A DNA stretch of 64,000 bases from Pseudomonas abietaniphila (GCF_900100795.1 NZ_FNCO01000005.1:1-64000); one strand, 5' to 3'. Shown: positions 34,724-43,357, numbered from the stretch's first letter. Translations and numbers: made by a program. The notes: a model not told the origin generated them from the sequence alone.

Positions 34724-36358
34724 ATGCCCGCCACCTCCCGCTCGCCTGTCGTTCTCTATCTTTTCTCCTGTCTGATTGCTTTGATCGCCCTGTCCGGCTA
34801 CTGGTACTGGCTCGGGAAACCGGTGGTGCTGCCGGACGCGGCGACCCCGACTCACAAGCTGCAATGCGCGTCCTACACGCCGTTCGACAAGGATCAATCG
34901 CCGTTCGACCAGCCGCTCACGTTGCGCCCGGCGCGGATGGATGCCGACCTTGCGCTGCTGGCGACACGCTTCGAGTGCATTCGGACCTACTCGATGACCG
35001 GCCTGGAGGCGATCCCTGAACTGGCGCGCAAACATGGCTTGAAAGTCATGCTGGGCGCCTGGGTGAATGCCAACCCCGAGGACACCGCCAAGGAGGTCAA
35101 GGCGCTGATTGCGACCGCCAACGCCTACCCGGATGTTGTCACCGCAGTGATCGTGGGTAACGAGGCGTTGTTACGTAAAGAAGTGACGGGCGCGCAACTG
35201 GCGAAACTGATTCGTCAGGTCAAGGCCCAGGTCAAGCAGCCCGTCACCTACGCCGACGTCTGGGAGTACTGGCTGCAGTACCCGGAAATCGCACCTGCCG
35301 TGGACTTCCTGACCATTCACCTGCTGCCGTACTGGGAGGACGACCCGAAAGGCATCGATGAGGCGCTGGCCCATGTGGCGCAGATCCGTCAGACCTTCGG
35401 CAGCACGTTCGCCCCCAAGGACATCCTGATCGGCGAAACCGGATGGCCCAGTGAAGGCCGTCAGCGAGAGACCGCCTTGCCGAGTCGGGTCAACGAAGCG
35501 AAGTTCATCCGCAGTTTTGTGGCGATGGCCGAACAGAATGGCTGGCACTACAACCTGATTGAAGCCTTCGACCAACCCTGGAAGCGCGAAGCCGAAGGCG
35601 CGGTCGGCGGTTACTGGGGTTTGTTCGACGCCGATCGCCAGGAGAAAGGCGTACTGGCAGGTCCGGTGTCGAACCTGCCCTACTGGGGGTTCTGGCTGGC
35701 GGTGAGTGGTGTGATCAGCCTGGCGACACTGGCACTGGCCGGACAGGTCACGCGCGCACGCAGTGCCCTGATCCTGCCGCTGCTCGCGGTATTTGGTGCA
35801 GGCTGCATCGGTACATGGGGCGAATTGGCGCGGGTGACCAGCCGGTTCGCAGGCGAATACCTGTGGGCGGTGAGCTTGACGGTGCTCAATCTATTGGTGC
35901 TGGCGCATGCGGCATTGACCTTGAGCGAACGATCCGGCTGGCGCGGCCGTGCGTTCACCTGGTTCGAATCCCGCGCCGCGTGGTGGCTGGGTGCCGCAGG
36001 GTTCGCCGGGGCGGTCATGATGCTGGCGATGGTGTTCGATCCGCGTTACCGCAGCTTCGCCACCGCGACCTTATGGCTGCCCGCGCTCTTGTATTTAGTA
36101 AGGCCCGTGTCAGTACGGCCCGTGTTAGTAATGCCCGTGAATGCGCCGCGCCGGGAAATCGGCTTGCTGGCCTTTATTGTGGGTGCAGGCATCGTCCCGC
36201 AACTGTTCCGAGAAGGGTTGAGCAATCCACAGGCGTGGGCGTGGGCAGTGGTCAGCGCACTCATGACGTTGGCGCTGTGGCGCAGCATGAATGTGGGCGC
36301 GAGATCACAGGACGTCCAGCCTTCGACGTCGCCGTTACCCGCGCGCGCGAACGGGTGA
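34724..36358 (+). CDS. GH17-family membrane-anchored glucan hydrolase/transglycosylase (beta-1,6-glucan synthase-like)
   Basis: Predicted envelope enzyme (544 aa) acting on beta-glucans. An N-terminal helix (about 8-28) is followed by a GH17 catalytic domain (about 45-310) with the acid/base Glu147 in AVIVGNEALL and nucleophile Glu238 in ILIGETGWPSEG, and by 6-8 membrane helices (about 320-525). Bacterial GH17 proteins of Pseudomonas act as beta-1,3-glucosyltransferases in cyclic or branched glucan synthesis, often labelled beta-1,6-glucan synthase. There is no GT domain here. The gene ends 20 bp before the CbrB-like site of the small RNA. ATG at 34724 was chosen. Confidence 0.85.
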   Translation: MPATSRSPVVLYLFSCLIALIALSGYWYWLGKPVVLPDAATPTHKLQCASYTPFDKDQSPFDQPLTLRPARMDADLALLATRFECIRTYSMTGLEAIPELARKHGLKVMLGAWVNANPEDTAKEVKALIATANAYPDVVTAVIVGNEALLRKEVTGAQLAKLIRQVKAQVKQPVTYADVWEYWLQYPEIAPAVDFLTIHLLPYWEDDPKGIDEALAHVAQIRQTFGSTFAPKDILIGETGWPSEGRQRETALPSRVNEAKFIRSFVAMAEQNGWHYNLIEAFDQPWKREAEGAVGGYWGLFDADRQEKGVLAGPVSNLPYWGFWLAVSGVISLATLALAGQVTRARSALILPLLAVFGAGCIGTWGELARVTSRFAGEYLWAVSLTVLNLLVLAHAALTLSERSGWRGRAFTWFESRAAWWLGAAGFAGAVMMLAMVFDPRYRSFATATLWLPALLYLVRPVSVRPVLVMPVNAPRREIGLLAFIVGAGIVPQLFREGLSNPQAWAWAVVSALMTLALWRSMNVGARSQDVQPSTSPLPARANG

Positions 36359-36377
36359 CGGCACACGAAACACATTG

Positions 36378-36418
36378 TGTTACCGATGGCGGGATTCCAA
36401 AACAGAATACGGGTAACA
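36378..36418 (+). promoter_or_regulatory. CbrB-type upstream activating site (TGTTAC...GTAACA)
   Basis: TGTTAC at 36378-36383 and its inverse GTAACA at 36413-36418 form a dyad 83-124 bp upstream of a sigma-54 promoter. CbrB sites in crcZ/crcY promoters are described as TGTTAC-like inverted half-sites. Position and sequence fit activation of the downstream small RNA by CbrA-CbrB. Confidence 0.65.
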
Positions 36419-36500
36419 CGGAAACAGAATGGCTCGCGCGCGCTGGCCTTGAAATCATCTGATTTCTATAACTCATTGATTTACAAGGAATTTAAAAAGT

Positions 36501-36516
36501 TGGCACGGCACCTGCT
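36501..36516 (+). promoter_or_regulatory. Sigma-54 (-24/-12) promoter of the small RNA
   Basis: TGGCACGGCACCTGCT matches the RpoN consensus TGGCAC-N5-TTGCW except for one T: GG is at 36502-36503 and GC at 36514-36515, the required 10-base gap. The predicted transcription start is about 36526-36528. Confidence 0.8.
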
Positions 36517-36632
36517 ATATCTCCTGCATAACAAGAACAAAATGTGAAAACCCAATAAAAATAAGATGAATCGGCTCTGACATAACAAGAACAACGGTAC
36601 AGAGACGCAGCCAACAGATTTTTTTGGAGTAG

Positions 36633-36680
36633 ATGTGCTTTAGCGAGGTCTTGGCCTCGCAGCCCGACAGAGAACAATAA
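36633..36680 (+). CDS. Possible 15-codon ORF inside the Crc-type small RNA
   Basis: TTGGAGTAG precedes ATG at 36633, giving a GGAG Shine-Dalgarno with 4-5 bases spacing, then MCFSEVLASQPDREQ and TAA at 36678. The frame spans a 6-bp hairpin (GCGAGG-TCTTGG-CCTCGC, 36643-36660) and ends inside an A-rich Hfq/Crc motif. It may be chance or may be a translated peptide; coding is unproven. Confidence 0.25.
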   Translation: MCFSEVLASQPDREQ

Positions 36681-36880
36681 AACTACCTTCAGGTAGCGTC
36701 CGGAACGGGTTGGATCTTCGCCACAAGCGAATCGGATCAAAGCAGATAAGCGCTCAAAAAAATACGTTTGCTCTTGTATCCCGGATGGGGATCACTGAAG
36801 AACGCTGTAAAGGGACTGGTTGCCAAAAACAACAATAGACCGCCCTAAAAACAATAAAAAAAGAGCACGTGCAACGATTT

Positions 36881-36904
36881 AAAGGGGAGCCTCGGCTCCC
36901 CTTT
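36881..36904 (+). terminator. Rho-independent terminator of the small RNA
   Basis: AAAGGGGAGC-CTCG-GCTCCCCTTT, a perfect 10-bp stem followed by ATGCTG. It marks the 3' end of the predicted Crc-family RNA. Confidence 0.8.
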
Positions 36905-36984
36905 ATGCTGTCTGGCGTTTGGGGTTTGGGACTTCTTTTCAGTCACGCCCCTGAACGGTAGAAGCCGGTTTGCTGCAGGCCGCG

Positions 36985-37075
36985 ATCGGACAAATGCGGT
37001 GGGTCAGCGACATTCACAGTGAATGACACACCGCGGTCGCTGCCGTCGTAACCTGCGACGTCTCCTACAGGGTCG
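36985..37075. repeat. Diverged single copy of the 98-bp repeat unit
   Basis: It shares GCGGTGGGTCAG, GACATT, GTGA, TCGCTGCCGTCGTAACCTGC and GACGTCTCCTACAGG, in the same order, with the tandem array at 19983-20262. This makes the unit a dispersed intergenic repeat of the genome rather than a local satellite. Confidence 0.7.
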
Positions 37076-37093
37076 GTGTTCAACCGGTGGTTA

Positions 37094-37453
37094 TCAGGCA
37101 GCCCGCACCAGCCGCAACCCGGCAATCACCACGGCGAACACGGCAAGGCTCGCGCTATACAGCATCAGTGACAGCATCCCCAGCAGCAGACCGATCAGCG
37201 CCAGGATCCGGCCCAGTCGGCGCGGTACAAAAAACGCGATCACCGAGGCAATCAGCGCTCCCCAGCCAAATACCCCGAAATGGATCATCAGGCCCAGATT
37301 CGAGCGCACCTGACATTGCCATTTCGCGGCGCCTTCGGAACACAGTCCGACCCATTGCACATCTTCCATCAGCCCGTAACGCACGCCATAGGCCGCGGCA
37401 AGCCACAGGGCCAGCGCAACGAACAAAACCACCAGCGACAGACGACGCGACAC
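37094..37453 (-). CDS. Hypothetical inner-membrane protein
   Basis: Unrecognised 119-aa protein with an N-terminal helix (about 5-24), a short Cys-containing periplasmic loop (VGLCSEGAAKWQCQVRSNLG, about 38-57) and two or three further helices ending LRLVRAA. Two cysteines 9 residues apart in the loop could form a disulfide. GTG at 37453 (MSRRLSLVVLF) was chosen because the region upstream in frame lacks coding character. It is divergent from the alpha/beta hydrolase gene. Confidence 0.65.
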   Translation of the reverse strand: MSRRLSLVVLFVALALWLAAAYGVRYGLMEDVQWVGLCSEGAAKWQCQVRSNLGLMIHFGVFGWGALIASVIAFFVPRRLGRILALIGLLLGMLSLMLYSASLAVFAVVIAGLRLVRAA

Positions 37454-37675
37454 GGAACACCCCAGCTCAGGAAAACGACGCCCAGCATAGCCGCAGCCGC
37501 CTGGAGACAGATACCGCATCACATAAAAAGCACAACCGGACACGCCAAATGTGCCAGAACGTGTATTGTCGCCTAGGGTCTGTACCGGGCTTGCTTGCCA
37601 GCACGGCACTTTGGCACTACACCCGTGTCATAGCCTGCGTATCTCAACAGCACTTCTTTCCCAAGGGATTTAGTC

Positions 37676-38974
37676 ATGCTTCGTTTTCTGCGCCTCGCCG
37701 CCCTCTCTGGCGGCTTGTTCTTGAGTGCGTCCGTGATGGCGGTCGACATCGACCCGTCCAGCTATGGCTTCCCTCTGACCAACCCGTTTGAAGCGACCAT
37801 CGCCACCACGCCGCCCGACCTGCGCGCCAAAGTGCCGGAGGACGCCGACATCGATCAGGATGACTACAGCCTGACCCTGCGCCCCGACCGCGAATTCACG
37901 CTCCCGGACAACTTCTGGGCCGTGAAGAAACTGCGTTACCGCCTGGCGAAACAGGACAAACCCGCTCCGCTGATCTTTCTTATTGCCGGCACCGGCGCCC
38001 CGTACAACAGCACCCTCAATGAATACCTGAAGCGGCTTTATTACGGAGCGGGCTACAACGTCGTGCAGCTTTCGTCGCCCACCAGCTACGATTTCATGAG
38101 CGCGGCCTCACGCTTCGCGACGCCCGGCGTGACGTCCGAAGACGCCGAAGACCTGTACCGGGTGATGCAGGCCGTGCGTGCCCAGCAGAGCAAGCTGCAA
38201 GTTACCGAGTACTACCTCACCGGCTACAGCCTCGGTGCGCTGGACGCCGCTTTTGTGAGCAAGCTCGACGAAACCCGTCGCAGCTTCAACTTCAAGAAAG
38301 TGCTGCTGATCAACCCGCCAGTGAACCTCTACACCTCGATCACCAACCTGGACAAAATGGTCCAGACCGACGTGAAGGGCATCACCAACAGCACCACCTT
38401 CTATGAGCTGGTGCTGCAGAAGCTGACCCGTTACTTCCGCGAGAAAGGCTACATCGACCTCAACGATGCCTTGCTCTACGACTTCCAGCAGTCCAAACAG
38501 CATCTGTCCAACGAGCAGATGGCAATGCTGATCGGCACCTCGTTCCGCTTCTCGGCCGCCGACATCGCGTTCACTTCAGACCTGATCAACCGACGCGGCC
38601 TGATTACGCCGCCCAAGACGCCGATCAGCGAAGGCACCAGCCTGACGCCGTTCCTCAAGCGCGCGCTGCAATGCGACTTCGATTGCTACGTGACCGAACA
38701 GGTGATCCCGATGTGGCGCGCCCGCACCGACGGTGGCAGCCTGCTGCAACTGGTCGATCAGGTCAGCTTGTATGCACTGAAGGATTACCTCAGCACCAGC
38801 AAGAAAATTGCCGTGATGCACAACGCCGACGACGTGATCCTCGGCCCGGGCGACCTCGGATTCCTGCGCAAGACCTTTGGCGATCGCCTGACCGTTTACC
38901 CGTATGGCGGTCACTGCGGCAACATGAACTATCGCGTCAACAGCGACGCCATGCTGGAGTTTTTCCGTGGCTAA
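37676..38974 (+). CDS. Secreted alpha/beta-hydrolase-fold protein
   Basis: Periplasmic protein (432 aa) with a signal peptide ending SASVMAVD. The alpha/beta-hydrolase features are the oxyanion region FLIAGTGAPYN (about 100-110), the nucleophile elbow GYSLG with Ser near 185 and a late His in YPYGGHCGNMNY. A substrate cannot be assigned. The stop overlaps the GTG start of the MlaA-family gene by 8 bp, so the two are cotranscribed, which suggests a link with envelope lipids. A conserved Pseudomonas arrangement as far as I recall. Confidence 0.75.
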   Translation: MLRFLRLAALSGGLFLSASVMAVDIDPSSYGFPLTNPFEATIATTPPDLRAKVPEDADIDQDDYSLTLRPDREFTLPDNFWAVKKLRYRLAKQDKPAPLIFLIAGTGAPYNSTLNEYLKRLYYGAGYNVVQLSSPTSYDFMSAASRFATPGVTSEDAEDLYRVMQAVRAQQSKLQVTEYYLTGYSLGALDAAFVSKLDETRRSFNFKKVLLINPPVNLYTSITNLDKMVQTDVKGITNSTTFYELVLQKLTRYFREKGYIDLNDALLYDFQQSKQHLSNEQMAMLIGTSFRFSAADIAFTSDLINRRGLITPPKTPISEGTSLTPFLKRALQCDFDCYVTEQVIPMWRARTDGGSLLQLVDQVSLYALKDYLSTSKKIAVMHNADDVILGPGDLGFLRKTFGDRLTVYPYGGHCGNMNYRVNSDAMLEFFRG

Positions 38975-39770
38975 ACGTCTATTGCTTATTGCCGCTCTGC
39001 TCTGTGCAGGCGCCGTTCACGCGGCCGATGCGCCGATCGTCTCCAAGGCCGCGCCCGTGCAGCGCCTGGACAACGACGATGGTTTCACCGAGCCGTTGAA
39101 GTCGCTGAAATTCAACCCCGGCCTGGATGCGCAAGAGTTCGAGCGTTCCTCGCTCAACGCCCTTAACGTCTATGACCCGCTGGAGTCGTGGAACCGTCGG
39201 GTTTACCACTTCAACTACCGGTTTGATGAATGGGTCTTTCTGCCCGTGGTCAACGGCTATAAATACGTCACGCCCAGTTTCGTGCGCACCGGCGTCAGCA
39301 ACTTCTTCAGCAACCTGGGCGATATCCCCAACCTGCTGAACAGCCTGTTGCAGTTCAAGGGCAAGCGTTCGATGTCCACGACAGGACGCCTGATCATCAA
39401 CACCACAATCGGCATCGCCGGCCTGTGGGACCCGGCGACCATGATGGGCCTGACCAAGCAGAGCGAAGACTTCGGTCAGACCTTGGGCTTCTACGGCGTG
39501 CCGGCCGGCCCGTACTTCGTCCTGCCGATCCTCGGCCCGTCGAACTTCCGTGATACAGGCGGCCTTGTGTTCGACTTCACCGCCGAATCGCAGATCAACT
39601 TCCTGAACGTTGCGCAGGTCAGCGAAGACCATCCCGAGCTCTACCTGCTGCGCGCGATCGACCGGCGCTATACCACCAGCTTCCGGTATGGACAGATGGA
39701 CTCGCCGTTCGAGTACGAGAAGGTGCGGTATGTGTACACCGAGGCGCGCAAGTTGCAGATTTCTGAATAA
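38967..39770 (+). CDS. MlaA/VacJ-family outer-membrane lipid-asymmetry protein
   Basis: Protein of 267 aa that would extract mislocalised phospholipids from the outer leaflet and pass them to the Mla pathway. It has the MlaA signatures YDPLESWNRRVYHFNYRFDE (about 70-89), FFSNLGDIPNLLNSLLQFKG, FGQTLGFYGVPAGPYFVLPI and GPSNFRDTGG. The start is GTG at 38967 inside the previous gene. The leader MAKRLLLIAALLCAGAVHAA is a signal peptide, but Cys13 does not sit in a good lipobox, so the protein may not be a lipoprotein, unlike E. coli MlaA. Confidence 0.88.
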   Translation: MAKRLLLIAALLCAGAVHAADAPIVSKAAPVQRLDNDDGFTEPLKSLKFNPGLDAQEFERSSLNALNVYDPLESWNRRVYHFNYRFDEWVFLPVVNGYKYVTPSFVRTGVSNFFSNLGDIPNLLNSLLQFKGKRSMSTTGRLIINTTIGIAGLWDPATMMGLTKQSEDFGQTLGFYGVPAGPYFVLPILGPSNFRDTGGLVFDFTAESQINFLNVAQVSEDHPELYLLRAIDRRYTTSFRYGQMDSPFEYEKVRYVYTEARKLQISE

Positions 39771-39790
39771 GCCTCCAGTCAGTAGCGATC

Positions 39791-39879
39791 TGTAGGAGCC
39801 GGCTTGCTGGCGAACGCGTTAAATCAGTCGCAGATGAGTCGGCTGACACCCAGCATTCGCCAGCAAGCCGGCTCCTACA
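39791..39879. repeat. REPIN-like palindrome, type TGTAGGAGCCGGCTTGCTGG
   Basis: TGTAGGAGCCGGCTTGCTGGCGAA and its exact inverse flank about 40 bp. The same arms occur at 40895-40980, on the other side of the pirin gene. Confidence 0.85.
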
Positions 39880-40003
39880 AGTGATCGCATACGCCTTCAA
39901 ACTCATCTAAAACCCCGATCAATCCCTCGCAAAATCATCAACCATCTATCGCCTCAACAGGCATACCATAGGCGTCATTCCCACCTGTTCCGGAGTGAGC
40001 CTC

Positions 40004-40858
40004 ATGACTCAATTACGCAAAGTGCTGTCAATCCAGGCCGGTCAACCGACCTCGGACGGCGCGGGCGTCAAGCTGACACGCGTCTTCGGCGGTCCCGGCG
40101 TCGAGGTGTTCGACCCGTTTCTGATGCTCGACGAGTTCGGTTCCGACAAACCTGACGACTACATCGCGGGTTTCCCGCCCCATCCACACCGTGGTTTCGA
40201 GACCGTCACCTACATGCTCGAAGGCCGCATGCGCCACGAAGACCACATGGGCAACGTCGGCCTGCTGCAAGGCGGCGGTGTGCAATGGATGACCGCCGCG
40301 CGCGGCGTGATCCACAGCGAAATGCCGGAGCAGGAAGAAGGCGTGATGCGCGGCTTCCAGCTATGGCTCAACCTGCCGGGTAAATCGAAGATGGGCGATG
40401 CCGGTTACGACGACATCCAGCCGGAACGCATCCCACGCATCACCACGCAGAACGGCGTAGAGGTGGTGGTCATCGCCGGGCAGTTTGACGACGGTCAGAC
40501 GCAACAGGCCGGCGCAGTGCAGCGTCCGGACACCGAGCCGCAGTACTTCGACTTCCATATGCCGGCGGGCGCGAGCATCAGCCCAAAAGTCCCGGAAGGC
40601 CACCGCGTGCTGCTGTATGTGTACGAAGGTGAGGTGGAGATCGCCGGTCAAACGCAAAAACTCGGCAAGAGCCGTCTGGCCCGACTGTCGGAAAACGGCG
40701 AGCTGCAACTGACCGCATCGGTCGACAGCAAGGTGCTGCTGATTGCCGGTAAACCGTTGGGCGAGCCTATCGTGCAATACGGCCCGTTCGTGATGAACAG
40801 CCGTGAAGAGATCGAACAGGCGCTGCGCGATTTTCGGGATGACAAGCTGACGGCGTGA
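40004..40858 (+). CDS. Pirin-family bicupin protein
   Basis: Cupin-fold metalloprotein (284 aa). The metal-binding N-terminal cupin is seen in DPFLMLDEFGSD and FPPHPHRGFETVTYMLEG (about 53-70), followed by GVQWMTAARGVIHSEMP. Pirins include quercetinases and redox-sensing regulators; the specific role here is unknown. ATG at 40004 has GGAG 8 bases upstream; the GTG at 39995 overlaps that site and was rejected. REPIN elements of the same type lie on both sides. Confidence 0.9.
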   Translation: MTQLRKVLSIQAGQPTSDGAGVKLTRVFGGPGVEVFDPFLMLDEFGSDKPDDYIAGFPPHPHRGFETVTYMLEGRMRHEDHMGNVGLLQGGGVQWMTAARGVIHSEMPEQEEGVMRGFQLWLNLPGKSKMGDAGYDDIQPERIPRITTQNGVEVVVIAGQFDDGQTQQAGAVQRPDTEPQYFDFHMPAGASISPKVPEGHRVLLYVYEGEVEIAGQTQKLGKSRLARLSENGELQLTASVDSKVLLIAGKPLGEPIVQYGPFVMNSREEIEQALRDFRDDKLTA

Positions 40859-40894
40859 TACCTGACTCCCCTTTTGCTGCGTGCGTGGGAGGCC

Positions 40895-40980
40895 TAGGAG
40901 CCGGCTTGCTGGCGAATGCGGTATACCCGGCACTGAATCAGGTGACTGAAACACCGCTTTCGCCAGCAAGCCGGCTCCTA
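40895..40980. repeat. REPIN-like palindrome, type TAGGAGCCGGCTTGCTGGCG
   Basis: Second copy of the 39791 type, with arms TAGGAGCCGGCTTGCTGGCGAA and its inverse, located between the convergent pirin and patatin genes. Confidence 0.85.
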
Positions 40981-41009
40981 CACATTCAGCGTGCCAGCAC
41001 AGGACTGAA

Positions 41010-42260
41010 TCAATCCAGCCGCAAAAACCTCATCAATTGCTCCTTCTGGGCCATCGCATCGCGGCGGCCCAGTTCGATCAGCTCACTGCAATACCCCGAC
41101 TCGAACAGCAGATAACTCAGCACCCCTGCCCCGCTGGTCTTGGTCGCGCCCGGGCCGCGCAGAAACGTGCGCAGTGCAGGCGGCAGTTCCCGGCGATGGC
41201 GTGCGGCGATTTCATCAATGGGTTGGCTGGGAGAAATCACCAACACCTCGACCGGCGCCAGCGACTGCGCGGGCGTCGGTTGCTCCGAGACGTGCGGTGA
41301 AGGCTCATGAGGCGTCTGGGCTGGCAGCATGCGGCTCAACAGGTTCAGCCGCTCCAGTAACTCGATGTCACTCTCAAGGCTGTCAATGAACGTGCTGTTG
41401 AGCATGTGGCCGCCAATCTGCGCGAGGCTCGGCTGCATGCCACTCACCGCGCGCTGCACCGGCGTATTCGCGCCCAACCCGCGTGGGTTGCCACTGACAC
41501 CGACCACCAGCACGCGATTGGCGCCCAAGTGCAAGGCCGGGCTGATGGGCGCCGACTGACGCACTGCACCGTCGCCGAAATATTCGTGCTCCAGCCTGAC
41601 CGGCGCGAACAACAGAGGGATCGCCGAACTGGCCAGCAAGTGATCGACCGTCAGCCGGGTCGGCACGCCGATCCGCCGATGCCGCAACCAGGCGTCGATG
41701 GTGCCCTTACCTTGGTAAAAGGTGACGGCCTGGCCCGACTCGTACCCAAACGCCGTGACCGCCACCGCGTGCAGGTGCTTCGCCTCAATGGCCTCGTCGA
41801 TCCCGTCGAGATTGAGCCGTTGAGTGAGCAGGTCCTTTAACGGCGAACTGTTGAGCAGGGCGACGGGCACTTGCTTGCGGCCGATGCCCAGCAGGCTGCG
41901 ACCGAAGAATCGTGCTGCCTGACGAATCACACCCGCCCAGTCGCTGCGCAACACTTGATGGCTGCGAAAGCCCTGCCAGAAGTCAGTCAGTTCATGGATT
42001 GCGGTACGAAACTGCGCCGCGCCGCTGGCAAGCTTTACCGCATTGATCGCACCCGCCGAGGTGCCGACGATGACGGGAAAGGGGTTCTTGGCACCGACCG
42101 GGAGCAAATCGGCGATGCCCGCCAGCACGCCGACCTGATAGGCCGCCCGGGCACCACCACCAGAAAGGATCAGACCGGTGACCGGTTCGATGGCATCCGG
42201 GACCTGCGACCGCATTGAAGCGCTGTTGACTGGTTTTTGTTCTGTTGCGCTTGTCGTCAT
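41010..42260 (-). CDS. Patatin-like phospholipase
   Basis: Predicted serine lipid acyl hydrolase (416 aa). The patatin catalytic dyad is complete: oxyanion motif SGGGARAAYQVG (about 33-44), nucleophile VGTSAG (Ser near 69) and Asp in FGDGAVRQ (about 226-233). The C-terminal ~110 residues are a Pro-rich linker plus a helical tail (LELGRRDAMAQKEQLMRFL). No signal peptide is evident. It is convergent with pirin and upstream in the same direction as the lipid A acyltransferase (gap 19 bp), so they may be cotranscribed. Confidence 0.88.
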   Translation of the reverse strand: MTTSATEQKPVNSASMRSQVPDAIEPVTGLILSGGGARAAYQVGVLAGIADLLPVGAKNPFPVIVGTSAGAINAVKLASGAAQFRTAIHELTDFWQGFRSHQVLRSDWAGVIRQAARFFGRSLLGIGRKQVPVALLNSSPLKDLLTQRLNLDGIDEAIEAKHLHAVAVTAFGYESGQAVTFYQGKGTIDAWLRHRRIGVPTRLTVDHLLASSAIPLLFAPVRLEHEYFGDGAVRQSAPISPALHLGANRVLVVGVSGNPRGLGANTPVQRAVSGMQPSLAQIGGHMLNSTFIDSLESDIELLERLNLLSRMLPAQTPHEPSPHVSEQPTPAQSLAPVEVLVISPSQPIDEIAARHRRELPPALRTFLRGPGATKTSGAGVLSYLLFESGYCSELIELGRRDAMAQKEQLMRFLRLD

Positions 42261-42279
42261 GAAGGCTCAGCTCTGGGGT

Positions 42280-43212
42280 TCAACCACGCTTTTTATACAG
42301 TTTCGGCTCGCCCGGCGGTCGGCTTTTGAAACGCCGATGCGCCCACAGGTATTGCTCAGGACATGCCGTGACAGCGCGCTCGACCCATTGGTTGATGCGC
42401 AGGCAGTCGGCCTCATCGCTTTCACCGGGGAAGTTCTCAAGCGGCGGGTGGATCACCAGCTTGTAGCCGCTGCCATCCGCCAAACGCTCTTGGGTAAATG
42501 GCACCACTTGCGCCCGACCAAGGGTGGCGAACTTGCTGGTGGCCGGCACGGTGGCGGCCGGAATGCCGAACAGCGGCACGAAGAGGCTCTGCTTGGCGCC
42601 GTAATCCTGATCCGGTGCGTACCAGATGGCGCGGCCCTTGCGCAGCTGCTTGATCATCCCGCGCACGTCCTCGCGCTCAACGGCAATCGAATCCAGGTTG
42701 TGACGCTCACGGCCGCGGCGCTGAACATAATCGAACAAGGCGTTTTTGTGCTCGCGGTACATGCCGTCAATGGTGTGTTGCTGGCCAAGCAATGCCGCAC
42801 CGATTTCGAGGGTGGTGAAATGCAGCGCCATCAAAATCACGCCCTGCCCTTCGAGATGCGGCTGTTTGAGGTGCTGCAGCCCTTCGATGTGGGCCAGCTT
42901 TGCCAGCCGTTGCGGGCTCCACCACCAGCTCATGGCCATTTCGAAAAAGGCGATGCCGGTGGAAGCGAAGTTCTCCTTGAGCAGGCGTTTGCGCTCGGCC
43001 TTGGCGTATTGCGGGAAGCAGAGCTCCAGATTGCGCGCGGCAATGATCCGCCGATCGGTAGCGAAGTAATACATGACGCCACCCAGCGCCCGGCCGATGG
43101 CCACCAGCACTCGAAATGGCAACTGCACGACCAGCCAGAGCAAACCCAGCCCCAGCCAGAGCGGCCAGTAGCGTGGATGAAGAAATTGAGCTCGAAAACG
43201 CGGGCGATCCAT
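42280..43212 (-). CDS. LpxL/HtrB-type lipid A late acyltransferase
   Basis: Inner-membrane acyltransferase (310 aa) adding a secondary acyl chain to lipid A. An N-terminal membrane helix (about 19-40) is followed by the acyltransferase domain with the H-x4-E active site in MALHFTTLEIG (about 127-137) and the DQDYGAKQSLFVPLFG segment (about 182-197). The ATG at 43212 (MDRPRFRAQFLHPRYW) is the family start. It is divergent from minC, a conserved placement in Pseudomonas. Exact acyl position and chain are not predictable. Confidence 0.9.
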   Translation of the reverse strand: MDRPRFRAQFLHPRYWPLWLGLGLLWLVVQLPFRVLVAIGRALGGVMYYFATDRRIIAARNLELCFPQYAKAERKRLLKENFASTGIAFFEMAMSWWWSPQRLAKLAHIEGLQHLKQPHLEGQGVILMALHFTTLEIGAALLGQQHTIDGMYREHKNALFDYVQRRGRERHNLDSIAVEREDVRGMIKQLRKGRAIWYAPDQDYGAKQSLFVPLFGIPAATVPATSKFATLGRAQVVPFTQERLADGSGYKLVIHPPLENFPGESDEADCLRINQWVERAVTACPEQYLWAHRRFKSRPPGEPKLYKKRG

Positions 43213-43357
43213 TACAGCTTCCGTCAAGGCAAAGGCGGGCATTCTACATCGTCTCGACGGGATCGGTGGCGGTTAGTCGGTTGCAGCTCGCTTGCGACTC
43301 GCGGGCGTTCTCGTTATAAGTCTCGGCACTTTTAGCGACAAGCCGCTGTATGCCGAC

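Larger units (their letters stand above)
36527..36906 (+). ncRNA. CrcX/CrcY/CrcZ-family small RNA sequestering Hfq-Crc
   Basis: Predicted RNA of about 380 nt from the sigma-54 promoter to the terminator. It has at least six A-rich motifs of the kind bound by Hfq-Crc: AACAAGAACAAAA (36530), AATAAAAATAAG (36554), AACAAGAACAAC (36584), GAACAATAAAAC (36672), AAAAACAACAATAG (36825) and AAAAACAATAAAAAAAG (36847). CrcZ-family RNAs are activated by CbrB and RpoN and relieve carbon catabolite repression. As cbrB is not adjacent, this is more likely CrcX or CrcY than CrcZ. The region is AT-rich and has no gene in the ORF sense except the 15-codon frame at 36633. Confidence 0.8.

Noticed and set aside
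35955..35980. tRNA T-arm-like GGTTCGAATCCCGC
   Set aside because: It lies inside the GH17 coding sequence, and no acceptor, D or anticodon stems can be formed around it.
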